From positions 4,250,461 to 4,314,460 of the forward strand of contig NZ_OX365700.1 in the NCBI RefSeq assembly GCF_947241125.1: 64,000 nucleotides of DNA, written 5' to 3'. The notes beneath the pieces were generated by a model. The model was not told the DNA's origin and did no database searches. It saw only the letters and a program-made list of their open reading frames with translations. Of this stretch, positions 41,774 through 52,644 are shown in pieces. The DNA comes from Nitrospira tepida. Its GTDB lineage: Bacteria > Nitrospirota > Nitrospiria > Nitrospirales > Nitrospiraceae. The position numbers were made by a program, and so were the translations under genes. Position 1 is the stretch's first letter, and every line of letters starts with the position of its first letter.

Positions 41774-43702
41774 CTATCCGCTCTTGAGAAAGAGCGCCGA
41801 CAGGGCCGGCAAGGTCAAGGTCAGCGAATGGGAGCGGCCGTGCAGCGGGACCGGCACCGCGTCCACGGCCCCCTGGTTGCCCCAGCCCGATCCGCCGTAG
41901 ATCCGCGCATCGCTGTTCAGGATCTCCCGCCACCGGCCTCCGCGCGGCACGCCGATCCGGTAATTCAACCGCGGCACCGGCGTAAAATTACACACCACGA
42001 CCACGAGATCGTCCGTGGACTTGCCCTTTCGGAGCAGGCTGATGACGCTCGCCTCCGCATCGTGGCAATCGATCCATTCAAAGCCGGCCGGGTCGAGATC
42101 CCGCTCGTGAAGGGCCGGTTCGGCGCCATAGGCGCGATTCAAGTCGGCAACCCATTGCCGCAAGCCCGCATGCGGAGCTTCCTTGAGAAGTTGCCACTCC
42201 AACTCCCCGTCATGCGCCCATTCGCTCCATTGCCCAAACTCGCCGCCCATAAACAGGAGCTTTTTGGCCGGCTGGGCGAACATGTAGCCGAACAGGAGCC
42301 GCAGGTTGGCGAACTTTTGCCAGTCGTCGCCGGGCATCTTTCCCAGGAGCGACCCTTTCCCATAGACGACTTCGTCATGGGACAGGGGCAGGACGAAATT
42401 TTCATGGAACGCGTACAACAGCCGGAAGGTCAGGTTACTGTGATGAAACTTCCGGTAAATCGGGTCCAGTTGCATGTATTCGAGCGTGTCGTGCATCCAG
42501 CCCATGTCCCATTTCATGCCGAACCCGAGGCCGCCCATGTAAGTCGGGCGCGACACCATCGGCCAGGCCGTGGATTCCTCGGCGAAGGTCTGCACATCGG
42601 GATGGCGCTGATAGATTTCCTCATTCAACCGCCGAAGGAATCCGATCGCATCCAGGTTCTCCCGCCCTCCGTACTGATTCGGAATCCATTCGCCTTCTTT
42701 CCGCGAATAGTCCAGGTACAGCATCGACGCGACCGCGTCCACCCGCAGGCCGTCGGCATGGTAAGCCTCCAGCCAGAACAGCGCGCTGCTGATCAGGAAG
42801 CTCCGGACCTCGTTCCGGCCGTAGTTGAAGACGAAGGTGTTCCAATCCGGATGGTACCCCTGGTGCGGATGGGCATGTTCGTAGAGGTGCGTGCCGTCGA
42901 AGAACCCAAGCCCGTGCTCGTCGGTCGGGAAGTGGGAGGGCACCCAGTCCAGGATCACCCCAATCCCGTGCTGGTGCAGCACGTCGATCAGAAACATCAG
43001 GTCCTGCGGCGTGCCGTAAAAGCCGGAGGGCGCAAAGTATCCGGTCGTCTGATACCCCCAGGATCCGAAGAACGGATGGTCCATCAGCGGGAGAAATTCC
43101 ACATGGGTGAACCCGGCGTCCCGCACATACTCGGCCAAGGGAACCGCCAGCTCCCGATAACCCAGCGACCGGTTGCCTTCCGCGAGGACCCGCCGCCACG
43201 ATCCCAGATGCACCTCGTAAATCGAGAGCGGAGCCTCCAGCGCGTTATGCTTGCGGCGGCCGGCCATCCACGCGCCGTCTTGCCAGTCATAATTCAAGTC
43301 CCAGACGATCGACGCCGTCTTCGGCGGGATTTCATTGAAGAAGGAGAAGGGATCGGTCTTGTCGACCCGATACCCGTTGTGGCGCGAGCGGATATGGTAC
43401 TTATAGAGCGTGCCTTTCCCGACTCCCGGCACCACGCCGGCCCAGATCCCCGAGCTTCCGGAAGGCTGGAGCATATGACGACTGGCATCCCACCCGTTGA
43501 AATCCCCGACCACCGACACGGACTCCGCGTTGGGAGCCCAGACCGAGAAGTGGGTGCCGATGCCTCCGTTCACCTCGATCGGATGCGCGCCCAGCTTGTC
43601 GAACAGCCGGAAATGCGTGCCTTCATTGAACAGGTGCAGATCATCCTCGCTGAAGCGGCGGCTCTCCGCGATCGTCATGTCTTGCCCGTAATGCATGGTC
43701 AT
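41774..43702 (-). CDS. glgB: 1,4-alpha-glucan branching enzyme
   Basis: 642 residues. An N-terminal CBM48 ([20 protein letters not shown], about 50-70) is followed by a GH13 barrel. Catalytic residues are the nucleophile Asp in [20 protein letters not shown] (about 320), the acid/base Glu in [10 protein letters not shown] (about 375) and the third Asp in [14 protein letters not shown]. It cuts an alpha-1,4 chain and re-attaches it in alpha-1,6 linkage, here acting on the glucan made by GlgE. It is the last gene of the cluster, 70 bp after the maltokinase stop. The N-terminus is of the short type lacking the extra N1 domain. Confidence 0.97.
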   Translation of the reverse strand: MTMHYGQDMTIAESRRFSEDDLHLFNEGTHFRLFDKLGAHPIEVNGGIGTHFSVWAPNAESVSVVGDFNGWDASRHMLQPSGSSGIWAGVVPGVGKGTLYKYHIRSRHNGYRVDKTDPFSFFNEIPPKTASIVWDLNYDWQDGAWMAGRRKHNALEAPLSIYEVHLGSWRRVLAEGNRSLGYRELAVPLAEYVRDAGFTHVEFLPLMDHPFFGSWGYQTTGYFAPSGFYGTPQDLMFLIDVLHQHGIGVILDWVPSHFPTDEHGLGFFDGTHLYEHAHPHQGYHPDWNTFVFNYGRNEVRSFLISSALFWLEAYHADGLRVDAVASMLYLDYSRKEGEWIPNQYGGRENLDAIGFLRRLNEEIYQRHPDVQTFAEESTAWPMVSRPTYMGGLGFGMKWDMGWMHDTLEYMQLDPIYRKFHHSNLTFRLLYAFHENFVLPLSHDEVVYGKGSLLGKMPGDDWQKFANLRLLFGYMFAQPAKKLLFMGGEFGQWSEWAHDGELEWQLLKEAPHAGLRQWVADLNRAYGAEPALHERDLDPAGFEWIDCHDAEASVISLLRKGKSTDDLVVVVCNFTPVPRLNYRIGVPRGGRWREILNSDARIYGGSGWGNQGAVDAVPVPLHGRSHSLTLTLPALSALFLKSG

Positions 43703-43772
43703 ATCTCAGTCCCCTTCCCGTCTCTTATGATGACAGGGAGCAGGCAGGCTCTCCTCCACTCCGGCATGCCCC

Positions 43773-45455
43773 TCACCGACGCGTCAATTCCAGCGTCTTC
43801 AGAATGCCCTTCAACGGAATCCCGACCCAGCCGGGACGGTTGTTAAGCTCATAGGCCAGTTCATAGACCGCCTTCTCCAGGAGATGCGAGACCAGGAGGA
43901 GTTTGGCTTCCTCCTGCTCGGCGGGCCAGAGGTCTTGTCGAGCGACGCCGGACACGTAGGCCTTCAAAAACCGGGTACTGGCCCAACCCGACCAACATTC
44001 AGCCCAAGCCTCTCTGTCCTCCGGCGGATCCGATTCCGAAGCGCCCGGCAGGGTACGCATCCGATCCAGGCAGGCAAAGGGAACGTAATGCAAGGACCGC
44101 AGCAGGCCCGCCACATCGACCATGGCGGGATGTTTGGTCCGCCGTTCGGCCAACGAACGGGCCGGCTCCCCTTCGAAATCGATGATGATGAAGTCTCCAT
44201 CGGAACATAAGACCTGCCCAAGATGGTAGTCGCCGTGACAGCGGATGCGCCAGGCCGCCGGATCGCGCTCCATCACGTCCCTGAACTGCGCGAGGATCAC
44301 CGATTCCAGGTTCGCGACGCAGGCCGCTTCTTCTCGAACAGCCGCCGGCAACCGATGACTCTGGGCGCGAAGCAATGCCAAGGCGCGCTCGGTCAGCCTC
44401 GCCTGCGACTCGTATCGCATCGTCCAGTACTCGTGTGTCGCGGGCTCCGGCGCGAAATTCACATTGGCGGAGGCCTGGGCCAGCGCGACATGCAGCTCGG
44501 CGGTTCTGGCGCCCAACCGTTCCGCGGAGCCCAGATAGGACCCGATCAGTTCGCGGACCAGGTCGGGACAGTCCTCGTCGGACCAGTCCAGAGGCGAGGG
44601 ACCGGCAAACTGAGCCGGACATCGCGACAGGCCGCGCGCGGCCACCCGGCTGAAAAATTCCTGCGCCGCGCCGAGACTGAACCGCCAGGCGTCTCCTTGG
44701 TTTCTGACAAACCGTTGCACGATGGCCAACGTGACCGGCTCCCGGTCGGGACGGCCATACTCCATTGAGCCGAGCAGGGCCGGCGAATGGGGAAACCGCA
44801 TGGTCGTCAGCACGCGGCCGATTTCCAACTCCGGATTGATCCCTTCGCCAAGTTGGCGGTAGAGCTTGAGCATGCGCTGCCCGCCCACCACGACCGAGCT
44901 GTTGCTCTGTTCCGCGGCCATGACGGAGCAGTTCGGCCGCTTTCCCGAGGAGGCCGCGCCGATCCCCCCTCCCCTCTCTGCTCTCCCTTCCATCCTGTCG
45001 GGACGGGACCCGGCGATCCAACCTCCATGGGCCGCAATCCGGCCGCTCGATTCGATCAGATCCAGCAGCGCCCAGACAAATCCTTCATCCCACAGCGCAT
45101 CGTACAGGAAGCCTGATGACGGCACCGGCCCGTCCTCGATCTCCACCGGCACCACCAACGACGGCCCTTTCCCCTGATCCGATCCCGGGAGCCGGTCCGG
45201 CGAAAACGACCAGGGAAGCACATAGGTTTTGGCGTCCCCGTCCGTGAACCTGACTTCGATCAAGGTCAGATACGAGAGGGTCGTCCCATGGGCGAAGGGG
45301 ACAGCCTCTTGGACGGTCGCGGAACGGACTTCCCTCGCCTTGTCGGCAAACCATCGGACCGATGGCAACGCCGACGGCAACACCCGTTCGAGCTCGGCCC
45401 GCCCGCCAAGCCCGAATACATCCGACCAATGTTCCTGCACCCGCAGACGTTCCAC
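43773..45455 (-). CDS. mak: Maltokinase (maltose-1-phosphate forming)
   Basis: 560 residues from a GTG at 45455 with GGGAGAGA before it, 34 bp after GlgE. It phosphorylates maltose with ATP to maltose 1-phosphate, the GlgE donor. The N-terminal cap is RWFADKAREVRSATVQEAVP. The kinase core has the phosphotransfer-like WRIRCHGDYHLGQVLCSDGD (HGD loop, about 400-410) and FIIIDFEGEPARSLAERRTK (metal-binding Asp). In many bacteria this is fused to the C-terminus of TreS; here the two are separate genes. One loop (about 180-215) is Ser/Gly-rich and longer than usual. Confidence 0.93.
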   Translation of the reverse strand: MERLRVQEHWSDVFGLGGRAELERVLPSALPSVRWFADKAREVRSATVQEAVPFAHGTTLSYLTLIEVRFTDGDAKTYVLPWSFSPDRLPGSDQGKGPSLVVPVEIEDGPVPSSGFLYDALWDEGFVWALLDLIESSGRIAAHGGWIAGSRPDRMEGRAERGGGIGAASSGKRPNCSVMAAEQSNSSVVVGGQRMLKLYRQLGEGINPELEIGRVLTTMRFPHSPALLGSMEYGRPDREPVTLAIVQRFVRNQGDAWRFSLGAAQEFFSRVAARGLSRCPAQFAGPSPLDWSDEDCPDLVRELIGSYLGSAERLGARTAELHVALAQASANVNFAPEPATHEYWTMRYESQARLTERALALLRAQSHRLPAAVREEAACVANLESVILAQFRDVMERDPAAWRIRCHGDYHLGQVLCSDGDFIIIDFEGEPARSLAERRTKHPAMVDVAGLLRSLHYVPFACLDRMRTLPGASESDPPEDREAWAECWSGWASTRFLKAYVSGVARQDLWPAEQEEAKLLLVSHLLEKAVYELAYELNNRPGWVGIPLKGILKTLELTRR

Positions 45456-45489
45456 CGATCTCTCCCCGTTCCGCCCGGGCGAATCTTTA

Positions 45490-47583
45490 TTATAAGTAAT
45501 AGTCGAAATCCTGCTCCGTCCGGAGGCGCGACCGGACCGCAAAGACCTGAGCCGGCGCCGACTGCGGATCGACCACGACATAGTTTCTCGACCCGGCCCA
45601 GAGATAGTAGGCGTTCGTCAACAGATCGTGGACCTGAAACGGCTGATCCGGCTTCAGTCCCAACACGTCCAGGTCGAGGTCGATCCAGCCGGCATGCACA
45701 TGATGCGGGCTGAGGTTCACGACCACGAGGATGACGTTGGACCGGTCCTCCGTGTGCTTGCTGTAGACGATTAAGTACTCGTTATCGACGCGGTGGAAAT
45801 GCAGGCTGTCGTCGCATTGCAACGCGGGGTTGCCCCGGCGCGCCCGATTGACGAGGCCGATGAACTCGCGCAGGCTGTCGGGCCGGTCGATCGGCCAGTG
45901 ACGGATCTCATATTTCTCGGAATCCAGATACTCCTCGCTGCCCGGCCGGATTGCGCGATGCTCGCAGAGCTCATAGGCAGGTCCATAGATGCCGTAGCTC
46001 GCGCCCAAGGTCGCCGCCAGCACGAGGCGGGACATGAAGGTCGCCCGTCCTCCGTGCTGAAGCTGTTCCGTCAGAATGTCCGGGGTATTGGGCCAGAAAT
46101 TCGGGCGGAAATATTCCCGCACCTCCGTCCTGGTCAGCTCCGTCAGGTACTCGGTCAGCTCGGCCTTGGACGTGCGCCAGGCAAAGTAGGTGTAGGATTG
46201 CGTAAAACCCAGCTTGGCCAGCCGGTACATGACCTTCGGCCTCGTGAACGCTTCCGACAGGAACAGCACGTCCGGATGGTCGCGCTTGACCTCGCCGATC
46301 AACCATTCCCAGAAACAGAAGGCTTTCGTGTGGGGGTTATCCACCCGAAAAATCCGGACTCCCTGTTCCACCCAATAGACCACGACGCGCTTGAGCTCGG
46401 CCCAGAGCGTCTCCCACTGTTCGGTCTCGAAATCGATCGGATAGATGTCCTGGTATTTTTTCGGAGGATTCTCCGCATATTGAATCGTCCCGTCCGGCCG
46501 CTTCTTGAACCATTCGGGATGGTCCTTCACGTAGGGATGATCCGGTGAACATTGAAACGCCAGGTCCAGCGCGACTTCCAAGCCGTAGTCCCCCGCCTTG
46601 CGTATGAGACGGCGAAAGTCCTCGATCGTCCCCAACTCGGGATGGATGGCCTTGTGCCCACCCTCGTGCGAGCCGATCGCCCAGGGGCTCCCGACCGAAT
46701 CAGGCCCGCCGTTCGGGTCGTTATTCTTCCCCTTTCTGAACGTCCGCCCGATCGGGTGAATGGGCGGCAGGTACAGGACGTCGAACCCCATGTCGGCGAT
46801 GTAGGGAAGCCGCGACTCGCAATCCGTGAACGTGCCGTGCCGGCCCGGCTCCGGCGCGCAGGAGCGGGGAAATAGTTCGTACCAGGCGCTGAAGCGGGCC
46901 CGTTCGCGATCGACGGTCACCGACAGTTCCTTCCCATAGGTCGTGGCGAACCTCCGGTCGGCATAGATCGCCATCAACCGGCCGATCTCCTCTCCCAACG
47001 CGGCTGCGAGCTGCTCCGCCGAAGGCCGTGGCTCCTTCCGCAACTGTTCTGCGACCCGCCGCAGCCGATCCGCGTCGGTGCCCTGCGCGCGGGACGCGCT
47101 CTCGTCGAGCAGGCGCGCGCCGACGAGCAGATCGATCGACGACACCTGGTCCGCCGCCACCCGCTTCTTCATGTCGCGCTGCCAGGACCCGAACCGGTCG
47201 ATCCAGGCTCGAATCGCATAATGGTAGACACCGATCCTATTTAAGGGGAACGAGGCGCGCCAGCGGTCGTTGGTCACGAATTGAAACCTCGTCTCCTGCC
47301 ATTCCCGGCTACTATCATGCCGGTACAGCAGGACGCCGGAGAGGGCGTCATGCCCGTCGGCAAAGAGATCGGCTTCCACCACCACGGTCTCCCCCACCAC
47401 CCGCTTGATGGGAAACCGCCCTCCGTCGATCTCCGGCTTCACCCCCTCGATCACCACCCGTTGCCGGCCGTCCTGATCCGGCCGGCTCGCGCGGGTTTCG
47501 CCGCCGCCTCCCGGCGGCTGATCCGCCTTCGTCCGGTCATGCGATGGAGCGCGCTGTTTCAGGTCCTTGCTCTGCCGAGCCAT
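45490..47583 (-). CDS. glgE: Alpha-1,4-glucan:maltose-1-phosphate maltosyltransferase
   Basis: 697 residues, GH13 subfamily 3. It elongates alpha-1,4-glucan with maltosyl units from maltose 1-phosphate. After a hydrophilic tail (1-40) come the N-domain, an S-domain (about 150-225) and the barrel. Key parts are GFDVLYLPPIHPIGRTFRKG, the nucleophile in VRIFRVDNPHTKAF (about 420), the acid/base Glu in LFLSEAFTRPKVM, and the maltose-phosphate-binding YTYFAWRTSK. The terminal beta domain ends VFAVRSRLRTEQDFDYYL. This is the defining enzyme of the GlgE pathway. It overlaps no neighbour but lies 60 bp after the MscS-like gene. Confidence 0.97.
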   Translation of the reverse strand: MARQSKDLKQRAPSHDRTKADQPPGGGGETRASRPDQDGRQRVVIEGVKPEIDGGRFPIKRVVGETVVVEADLFADGHDALSGVLLYRHDSSREWQETRFQFVTNDRWRASFPLNRIGVYHYAIRAWIDRFGSWQRDMKKRVAADQVSSIDLLVGARLLDESASRAQGTDADRLRRVAEQLRKEPRPSAEQLAAALGEEIGRLMAIYADRRFATTYGKELSVTVDRERARFSAWYELFPRSCAPEPGRHGTFTDCESRLPYIADMGFDVLYLPPIHPIGRTFRKGKNNDPNGGPDSVGSPWAIGSHEGGHKAIHPELGTIEDFRRLIRKAGDYGLEVALDLAFQCSPDHPYVKDHPEWFKKRPDGTIQYAENPPKKYQDIYPIDFETEQWETLWAELKRVVVYWVEQGVRIFRVDNPHTKAFCFWEWLIGEVKRDHPDVLFLSEAFTRPKVMYRLAKLGFTQSYTYFAWRTSKAELTEYLTELTRTEVREYFRPNFWPNTPDILTEQLQHGGRATFMSRLVLAATLGASYGIYGPAYELCEHRAIRPGSEEYLDSEKYEIRHWPIDRPDSLREFIGLVNRARRGNPALQCDDSLHFHRVDNEYLIVYSKHTEDRSNVILVVVNLSPHHVHAGWIDLDLDVLGLKPDQPFQVHDLLTNAYYLWAGSRNYVVVDPQSAPAQVFAVRSRLRTEQDFDYYL

Positions 47584-47643
47584 CCGGATCTCTCCCCATC
47601 CACTCGGAAAATCCTCCGCCCGTTGGGCGGACCGCCGACGGAA

Positions 47644-48351
47644 TCAAATGTGCGACAATTCGTCCACGTCATCGTGTTCAGGCTTACCACCCCAACGGCG
47701 CTCGATCGCGCGGCGCGCCACATTTCTCGATCCCAGTCCGACCGCGATGGCCAAGGCCAGCACCACGCCGCCGAACGTGATGGAGAACGCCGCCACCACG
47801 ATCTCGTTGGCAATGCCCAGTTGCGTCAGCACCATCGCGAACGTGAACAGCAGAATTCCCCAGCGCACCAGGGTCGCCGCGAGCCGCGCCTCATGGATGT
47901 GCGCGTTGACCGCGGCGATCAGCACCGCCTCTGAAAAGAAATTCGAGGCCAGGACCCCGACCAGCAGCAGCAGCGCCGCGGCCAGGACGCGCGGCAGGAA
48001 ACTCATCATCTGGCTGATCAAGGTGGCCGTCGCCGGCAAATCCACCGCATCGACTCCCATGAAGGTGAACAACAGAAAGACCGTCCAAAACAGCAGGCGG
48101 CCGGCCACCTGGGACACGGATCGCCTCACGCCGGCCTTCGAGAGGGCCGCGCTCAGGCCGAAGCGCTCGCACAACGCATCGAAGCGAAACGCGGCGAGCA
48201 CGCGCACCGTCAGCATCTTCACCAGCCAGGCCGCCACGATGCCCAACAAGATGAACGTGAGCAACGCCAACAGCTTCGGGAGCACCAGCATGATTTGAAC
48301 CATGGTGTCACGAAAGGCGGCGACCATCGTGTCGCGCCAGATGTCACTCAT
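47644..48351 (-). CDS. MscS-like conserved-TM-helix channel protein
   Basis: 235 residues from the ATG at 48351, which lies inside the 3' end of the upstream gene (8-nt overlap). Four or five helices are visible: KLLALLTFILLGIVAAWLVK, LLFWTVFLLFTFMGVDAVDL, VLAAALLLLVGVLASNFFSE, LVRWGILLFTFAMVLTQLGI and FSITFGGVVLALAIAVGLGS. The FGGVVLALAIAVGLGSRNVA motif resembles the MscS pore helix, but the cytoplasmic beta-domain is missing. This is the 'conserved TM helix' type of small MscS relatives. Its place inside a trehalose/glucan operon suggests solute release under osmotic change. Confidence 0.8.
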   Translation of the reverse strand: MSDIWRDTMVAAFRDTMVQIMLVLPKLLALLTFILLGIVAAWLVKMLTVRVLAAFRFDALCERFGLSAALSKAGVRRSVSQVAGRLLFWTVFLLFTFMGVDAVDLPATATLISQMMSFLPRVLAAALLLLVGVLASNFFSEAVLIAAVNAHIHEARLAATLVRWGILLFTFAMVLTQLGIANEIVVAAFSITFGGVVLALAIAVGLGSRNVARRAIERRWGGKPEHDDVDELSHI

Positions 48352-49621
48352 TGCGCCACCTCCATCGTTCAAGCAGGTACGGTTTCAGCCGTTCGAATGT
48401 GTCGCCGATCGAGTCCACCGCGGCCTCCACGTCCGACGGCGGGCCGTCCTTGGTCTCCAGGACGAAGGACGCCGTCCGTCCGAGGTAGAGCGGCGTCAGC
48501 GACTTCAACAGGTGGTCCCGGTGCAGGACCTGATCGTGATAGGCCAGCGCAAAGTCATAGACGACCTGCACCCAGAGCTCGACCGGAAAGCGGAATTCGT
48601 CGGGGTCGAGCATGCCGAGCGGCAGGATCTGATCCAGGGTCTCAGGCGGGAGGATCAAGTCCCAGAGGGGGAGCAGGTCGCGCAGCCCTTGCTTGAACCC
48701 TCCCACCATGCGGGCGACCTGAACCGGTTCGCTCGCACCGGCATGTTCGACCTTCCCATACAAGGGAACCTCCGCGGAGTCCTTGACCGCTTCCCACCGC
48801 GACTCGTACTCCTCCATGGCATGGAAGATACAGCCCACCGTCTGGGACAGAACGGTCGCCAAATCGGCCGGGCCAAACGGTCCGTCCTGCGCCTTCGTTC
48901 CCACATAGGCGTGCCAGACCTGCGCGTCGCCGGTGAGCGCGAGCGTGGTCAGCGTGCCGTCCAACCCGCAGCCCAGGACAGCCCGTTCCCGGTCCAGCCT
49001 CGCGAGCACTTCCTTGACGAACGCCCCGGACAAGGCCCGGGCCCCTCCGCTGGGGTACCGCAGCCGCTTCCCATAGAGGGCACGCAACAGCGGAGAGAGG
49101 AGATTGTGGGCGAGCGTCCCGTCGTAGCGATGCCGCTGATAGAGCGGGATGACGAAGTCCGCGCCGCGTTCCTGCACCGGCCTCCCCAGCAGATCCATCC
49201 ACTCGGGCGTGAGTGAACGAAGGTTCCCGTCCAGGATCAGACAGGCCGTCGCCTGTGCCTGCTCCACGATCGCGCAGAGGTCCCTCAGGCCCTGCTCTCC
49301 TCCCGGCATGCCGGACTCGGTCGCCAGGGTCGGCAAGGTCGAATAGCCCCCGAGGGAGGCTCCGCCCATGAGATGGACGGGGTACTCGCCGGCCAGGCCC
49401 TCGATCATCGACGGCGTCCCGTCCTGCGATCCGCCGTCGCAATTGACGATAAGGCCCGGCGACCCGGGAAAATACTGCCGGAGTCCGGTCACGATTCCCT
49501 TCACCAACGGCTCGATCGTGCGGGCATTGTTGAAGGTCTGCACGGCGACGATGACCGCCGCCGTCCGAACCCGCTGGACGACCTCCCCTGGAGGTTCAGG
49601 CAGCGCCGCCTGCTCGCTCAT
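48344..49621 (-). CDS. GT81-like glycosyltransferase (glucosyl/mannosyl-phosphoglycerate synthase type)
   Basis: 425 residues from the ATG at 49621, with GAGAGGG before it. The GT-A fold has AVIVAVQTFNNARTIEPLVK, then IVNCDGGSQDGT, ACLILDGNLRSLTPEWMDLL (the D-x-N variant of DxD) and DFVIPLYQRHRYDGTLAHNL, then YPSGGARALSGAFVKEVL. The substrate loop and Gly-rich acceptor motif resemble GT81 glucosyl-3-phosphoglycerate synthases and GT78 mannosylglycerate synthase. The product would be a glycosylated glycerate compatible solute, and the phosphatase at 31570-32463 could complete the pathway. Another sugar transferase function is possible. The last codons overlap the MscS-like start. Confidence 0.75.
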   Translation of the reverse strand: MSEQAALPEPPGEVVQRVRTAAVIVAVQTFNNARTIEPLVKGIVTGLRQYFPGSPGLIVNCDGGSQDGTPSMIEGLAGEYPVHLMGGASLGGYSTLPTLATESGMPGGEQGLRDLCAIVEQAQATACLILDGNLRSLTPEWMDLLGRPVQERGADFVIPLYQRHRYDGTLAHNLLSPLLRALYGKRLRYPSGGARALSGAFVKEVLARLDRERAVLGCGLDGTLTTLALTGDAQVWHAYVGTKAQDGPFGPADLATVLSQTVGCIFHAMEEYESRWEAVKDSAEVPLYGKVEHAGASEPVQVARMVGGFKQGLRDLLPLWDLILPPETLDQILPLGMLDPDEFRFPVELWVQVVYDFALAYHDQVLHRDHLLKSLTPLYLGRTASFVLETKDGPPSDVEAAVDSIGDTFERLKPYLLERWRWRNE

Positions 49622-49699
49622 GCCCTCTCTCCATTCCAGCACGTCAGGCATGCCAAATCTGCCGGCGTTCGGCGCAGGGCCGGAGGCCATCGACAGGGC

Positions 49700-50956
49700 T
49701 CACCGGCACACCAGCACATTCAGCAGCGTGAGATAGTCGCTGAGATGCCTCGTGATGAGAAAATTGCGGCGGACGTGCTCCCGCGCCGCCGCCCCCATCC
49801 GATGGATCACCCCCGGATTGTTCAACAGGTATCGGATCCGGAAGGCCGCGCCTTCGGCGGATCGCACGACATATCCGGTCACCTCGTCCATGATCTGGAC
49901 GGAGATTCCCCCCGCCGCGCTACCGATCACCGGCTTGCCCTTCCACATCGCCTCCGACACCGTCACGCCGAATCCCTCCTTGATCGGCTTCTGGATGACC
50001 ACCGTCGCAACCCGCTGAAGGGCGTTGATCTCCAGATCGGCCTCCGGGGGCAGTTGGATGAGATGCACGTCGGGATCGCCCTCGGCCGCCTCCCGCAGCT
50101 CGCTCAGCACGGTCTCGCCCTCGGGATCGTGCATCACGCCGGCGCCTGCCAGGACCAACCGGCAATCGTGGTGCTTTTTCACCAGCCGATAGGCCTGCAA
50201 AACTCCGAGCGGGTCCATGAACCGGTCGAACCGCGCCACTTGGAGGAGGATCGGCTTGGTCCGTGGAATGCCCAAGCGATCGACGATCGGACCGATCTCG
50301 CCCCTGGTCATCTCCCGGTTCTTCGGGCTCAACGGATCAATGGACGGTTGGATGAGAAATTTCGGAATCGGCAGGCGCTGCGCGAAACCCGAGAGGGAAA
50401 AGACCGCCGCATCGTACTTCAGCACGTACCGCCGGAGGAACGTCCAGGCGCGGCGCTGCGGTTGGGCCAAATCCAAATGGCAGCGCCAGAGCCAGCAGCC
50501 TCCTGCCCGATGCTCCACGATCCCCGCCGGTTGCGGATCGTGAATCATCACCATGTCCGCATCCAACTTGAGCGCCTTGGCGTTGCGTTCATTGATCTCC
50601 ACATAGGTGTGATACATGTCGGCGGTGATCGGTTCGTCCCGACCCTGGAGCGCGTTGGTCAGCCGCTTGGCGACCGCGGTAAACTCCTGCGTGCCGGCAA
50701 TCACCTCCCATCGCGCCTCGACGCCCAGCGCGTTCATCATCGGCACGAGCCGCCGCAAGACCTCGGCCATCCCGCCCCCATACCGCACCGCCGTCACGTG
50801 GAGAAAGCTCCGGCCCTTCACCAGCTCGCTCATCCGGTACAGGAAATCGACCGTCCCCTTCGGAGCCACTTCCCGATAGTCGTCTAAAACAGGATTCATC
50901 GACGCCGACAGTCCCTCTCCGGCCGCTTTGCGCCGGCCATTCAGATCGCGCTCCAT
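49700..50956 (-). CDS. GT4 glycosyltransferase, TreT-like trehalose synthase
   Basis: 418 residues from the ATG at 50956, overlapping the TreS end by 16 nt. ATG at 50899 is an alternative start. The GT-B fold shows [20 protein letters not shown], the donor site in [39 protein letters not shown], and the family signature [20 protein letters not shown], then [20 protein letters not shown]. This matches TreT-type GT4 enzymes, which make trehalose from NDP-glucose and glucose in one step. It provides a second entry to trehalose beside TreS and TreY. The donor (ADP- or UDP-glucose) is unknown, but ADP-glucose from GlgC of the same cluster is plausible. Confidence 0.87.
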   Translation of the reverse strand: MERDLNGRRKAAGEGLSASMNPVLDDYREVAPKGTVDFLYRMSELVKGRSFLHVTAVRYGGGMAEVLRRLVPMMNALGVEARWEVIAGTQEFTAVAKRLTNALQGRDEPITADMYHTYVEINERNAKALKLDADMVMIHDPQPAGIVEHRAGGCWLWRCHLDLAQPQRRAWTFLRRYVLKYDAAVFSLSGFAQRLPIPKFLIQPSIDPLSPKNREMTRGEIGPIVDRLGIPRTKPILLQVARFDRFMDPLGVLQAYRLVKKHHDCRLVLAGAGVMHDPEGETVLSELREAAEGDPDVHLIQLPPEADLEINALQRVATVVIQKPIKEGFGVTVSEAMWKGKPVIGSAAGGISVQIMDEVTGYVVRSAEGAAFRIRYLLNNPGVIHRMGAAAREHVRRNFLITRHLSDYLTLLNVLVCR

Positions 50957-52626
50957 TCAAGCCCATACTCGCCCTCCCAGGACCGGGCCGGAGGGAGACT
51001 GAACCAATAGGAGCCGTAGGGCCCCAGACTCAAGAGATAGGGCAGGTCGCCGATGGGCGGAAACCGCGATTCTCCGAAGAGTTCCACGGGGGACCGGCCC
51101 TTGAACCGCCGCAGATCAAGCTCGACCGGCTGCGCGGAGCCGGCCAGATTGTGGACGAGCAGGACGGCCTCGCCGTCGTACAGCCGCAGATAGGCCAGGA
51201 TCTTGTCGTTCGACGGGGCGAGAAATTCCAACGTCCCCCGGCCGAAGACCTTGTGCTGCTTACGGATGGCGATCATGCGCCGCATCCAATGGAGCAGCGA
51301 ATGCGGAGCCTGCCGCTGCGCCTCCACGTTGATCGACTGGTAGCCGTACACGGAATCGGCCACCAGCGGCAGAAAGAGTTGGCTTGGGTCGGCCCTGGAG
51401 AACCCCGCGTTGCGGTCCGGCGTCCACTGCATGGGCGTCCGGACGCCATTGCGATCCCCCAGATGGATGTTGTCGCCCATGCCGATCTCGTCGCCGTAAT
51501 AGATGATGGGGCTTCCCGGCAGGGTGAAGACGATGCTGTTGAGCAGCTCGATCTTTCGCCGGTCGTTGTCCAGCAGGGGCGCCAACCGCCTCGCGATCCC
51601 GATGTTGCGCCGCATCTGCGGATCGCGGGCGTAGGCATAGTACATGTAGTCCCGCTCTTCTCCGGTGCACATCTCCAGCGTCAGCTCGTCGTGGTTGCGG
51701 AGAAACAGGCACCACTGGCACCCGGCCGGAATCGGCGGCGTGTGCTTGAACATGTCGATGATCGGCCCGCGGTCCTCGCTCCGGAGCCCCATGAAGAGGC
51801 GCGGCATCAGGGGAAAGTGGAAGGCCATGTGGAACTCGTCGCCCTCGCCGAAGTAGGGCCGCACGTCGCTCGGCCATTGATTCGCCTCCGCCAGCAGAAT
51901 CCGGCCCTCGTAGCGTTCGTCGATCTGCCGGCGGATATCCTTGAGATAGGCGTGAGTCTCCGGCAGGTTCTCGCAGAGGGTGCCTTCGCGTTCAAAGAGA
52001 TAGGGCACGGCGTCGCAGCGAAAGCCGTCGAGGCCTTGATCGAGCCAGAACGACATCACTTCCAGCATCGCCTGCCTCACGGCGGGATTGTCATAGTTGA
52101 GATCCGGCTGGTGGCTGAAGAATCGGTGCCAATAGTAGGCCTGCGCCTCCGGGTCCCAGGTCCAGTTGGACTTTTCCGTGTCGATGAAGATGATCCGCGC
52201 CTTGGTATATTTCTGGTCCGTGTCGCTCCAGACATAGTAGTGCCGGGTCGGCGCCTGCGGAGACCGCCGGGCGGATTGGAACCAGGCATGTTGATCGGAC
52301 GTGTGGTTGAGCACCAGGTCGGCGATCACCCGCATGCCGCGCCGGTGCGCTTCATCCAACAGCCGGCGGAAATCCTCCGTCGAGCCGTAGGACGGGGCGA
52401 TGCTGAGGAAGTCGGACACGTCGTACCCGTCGTCGCGCAGCGGCGAGGGATAAAAGGGCAGGAGCCAAAGGCAATCCACCCCTAGCCACTCCAGATAATC
52501 GAGCTTCTGGGCGAGCCCGGCGAAATCGCCGATGCCGTCGTCGTTGCCGTCGTAAAACGCCCTGACATGCAGCTCGTAAAAGACGGCGTCTTGGTACCAT
52601 TGCGGATCCTGTGCCGGCACCGACAT
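50941..52626 (-). CDS. treS: Trehalose synthase (maltose alpha-D-glucosyltransferase), stand-alone
   Basis: 561 residues, GH13 subfamily 16. It interconverts trehalose and maltose. Evidence: [37 protein letters not shown], the nucleophile in [20 protein letters not shown] (about 205), the acid/base Glu in [20 protein letters not shown], and [12 protein letters not shown] (third Asp). [18 protein letters not shown] is typical of TreS. No maltokinase domain follows; that activity is encoded separately at 43773-45455. It starts 18 bp after the DUF5752 gene. Confidence 0.96.
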   Translation of the reverse strand: MSVPAQDPQWYQDAVFYELHVRAFYDGNDDGIGDFAGLAQKLDYLEWLGVDCLWLLPFYPSPLRDDGYDVSDFLSIAPSYGSTEDFRRLLDEAHRRGMRVIADLVLNHTSDQHAWFQSARRSPQAPTRHYYVWSDTDQKYTKARIIFIDTEKSNWTWDPEAQAYYWHRFFSHQPDLNYDNPAVRQAMLEVMSFWLDQGLDGFRCDAVPYLFEREGTLCENLPETHAYLKDIRRQIDERYEGRILLAEANQWPSDVRPYFGEGDEFHMAFHFPLMPRLFMGLRSEDRGPIIDMFKHTPPIPAGCQWCLFLRNHDELTLEMCTGEERDYMYYAYARDPQMRRNIGIARRLAPLLDNDRRKIELLNSIVFTLPGSPIIYYGDEIGMGDNIHLGDRNGVRTPMQWTPDRNAGFSRADPSQLFLPLVADSVYGYQSINVEAQRQAPHSLLHWMRRMIAIRKQHKVFGRGTLEFLAPSNDKILAYLRLYDGEAVLLVHNLAGSAQPVELDLRRFKGRSPVELFGESRFPPIGDLPYLLSLGPYGSYWFSLPPARSWEGEYGLEWSAI

Positions 52627-52644
52627 GCTCCTCTCCTGTTTCCT

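Noticed and set aside
41714-43846. 710-codon plus-strand open frame
   Set aside because: It is fully antisense to glgB, whose catalytic residues are intact.
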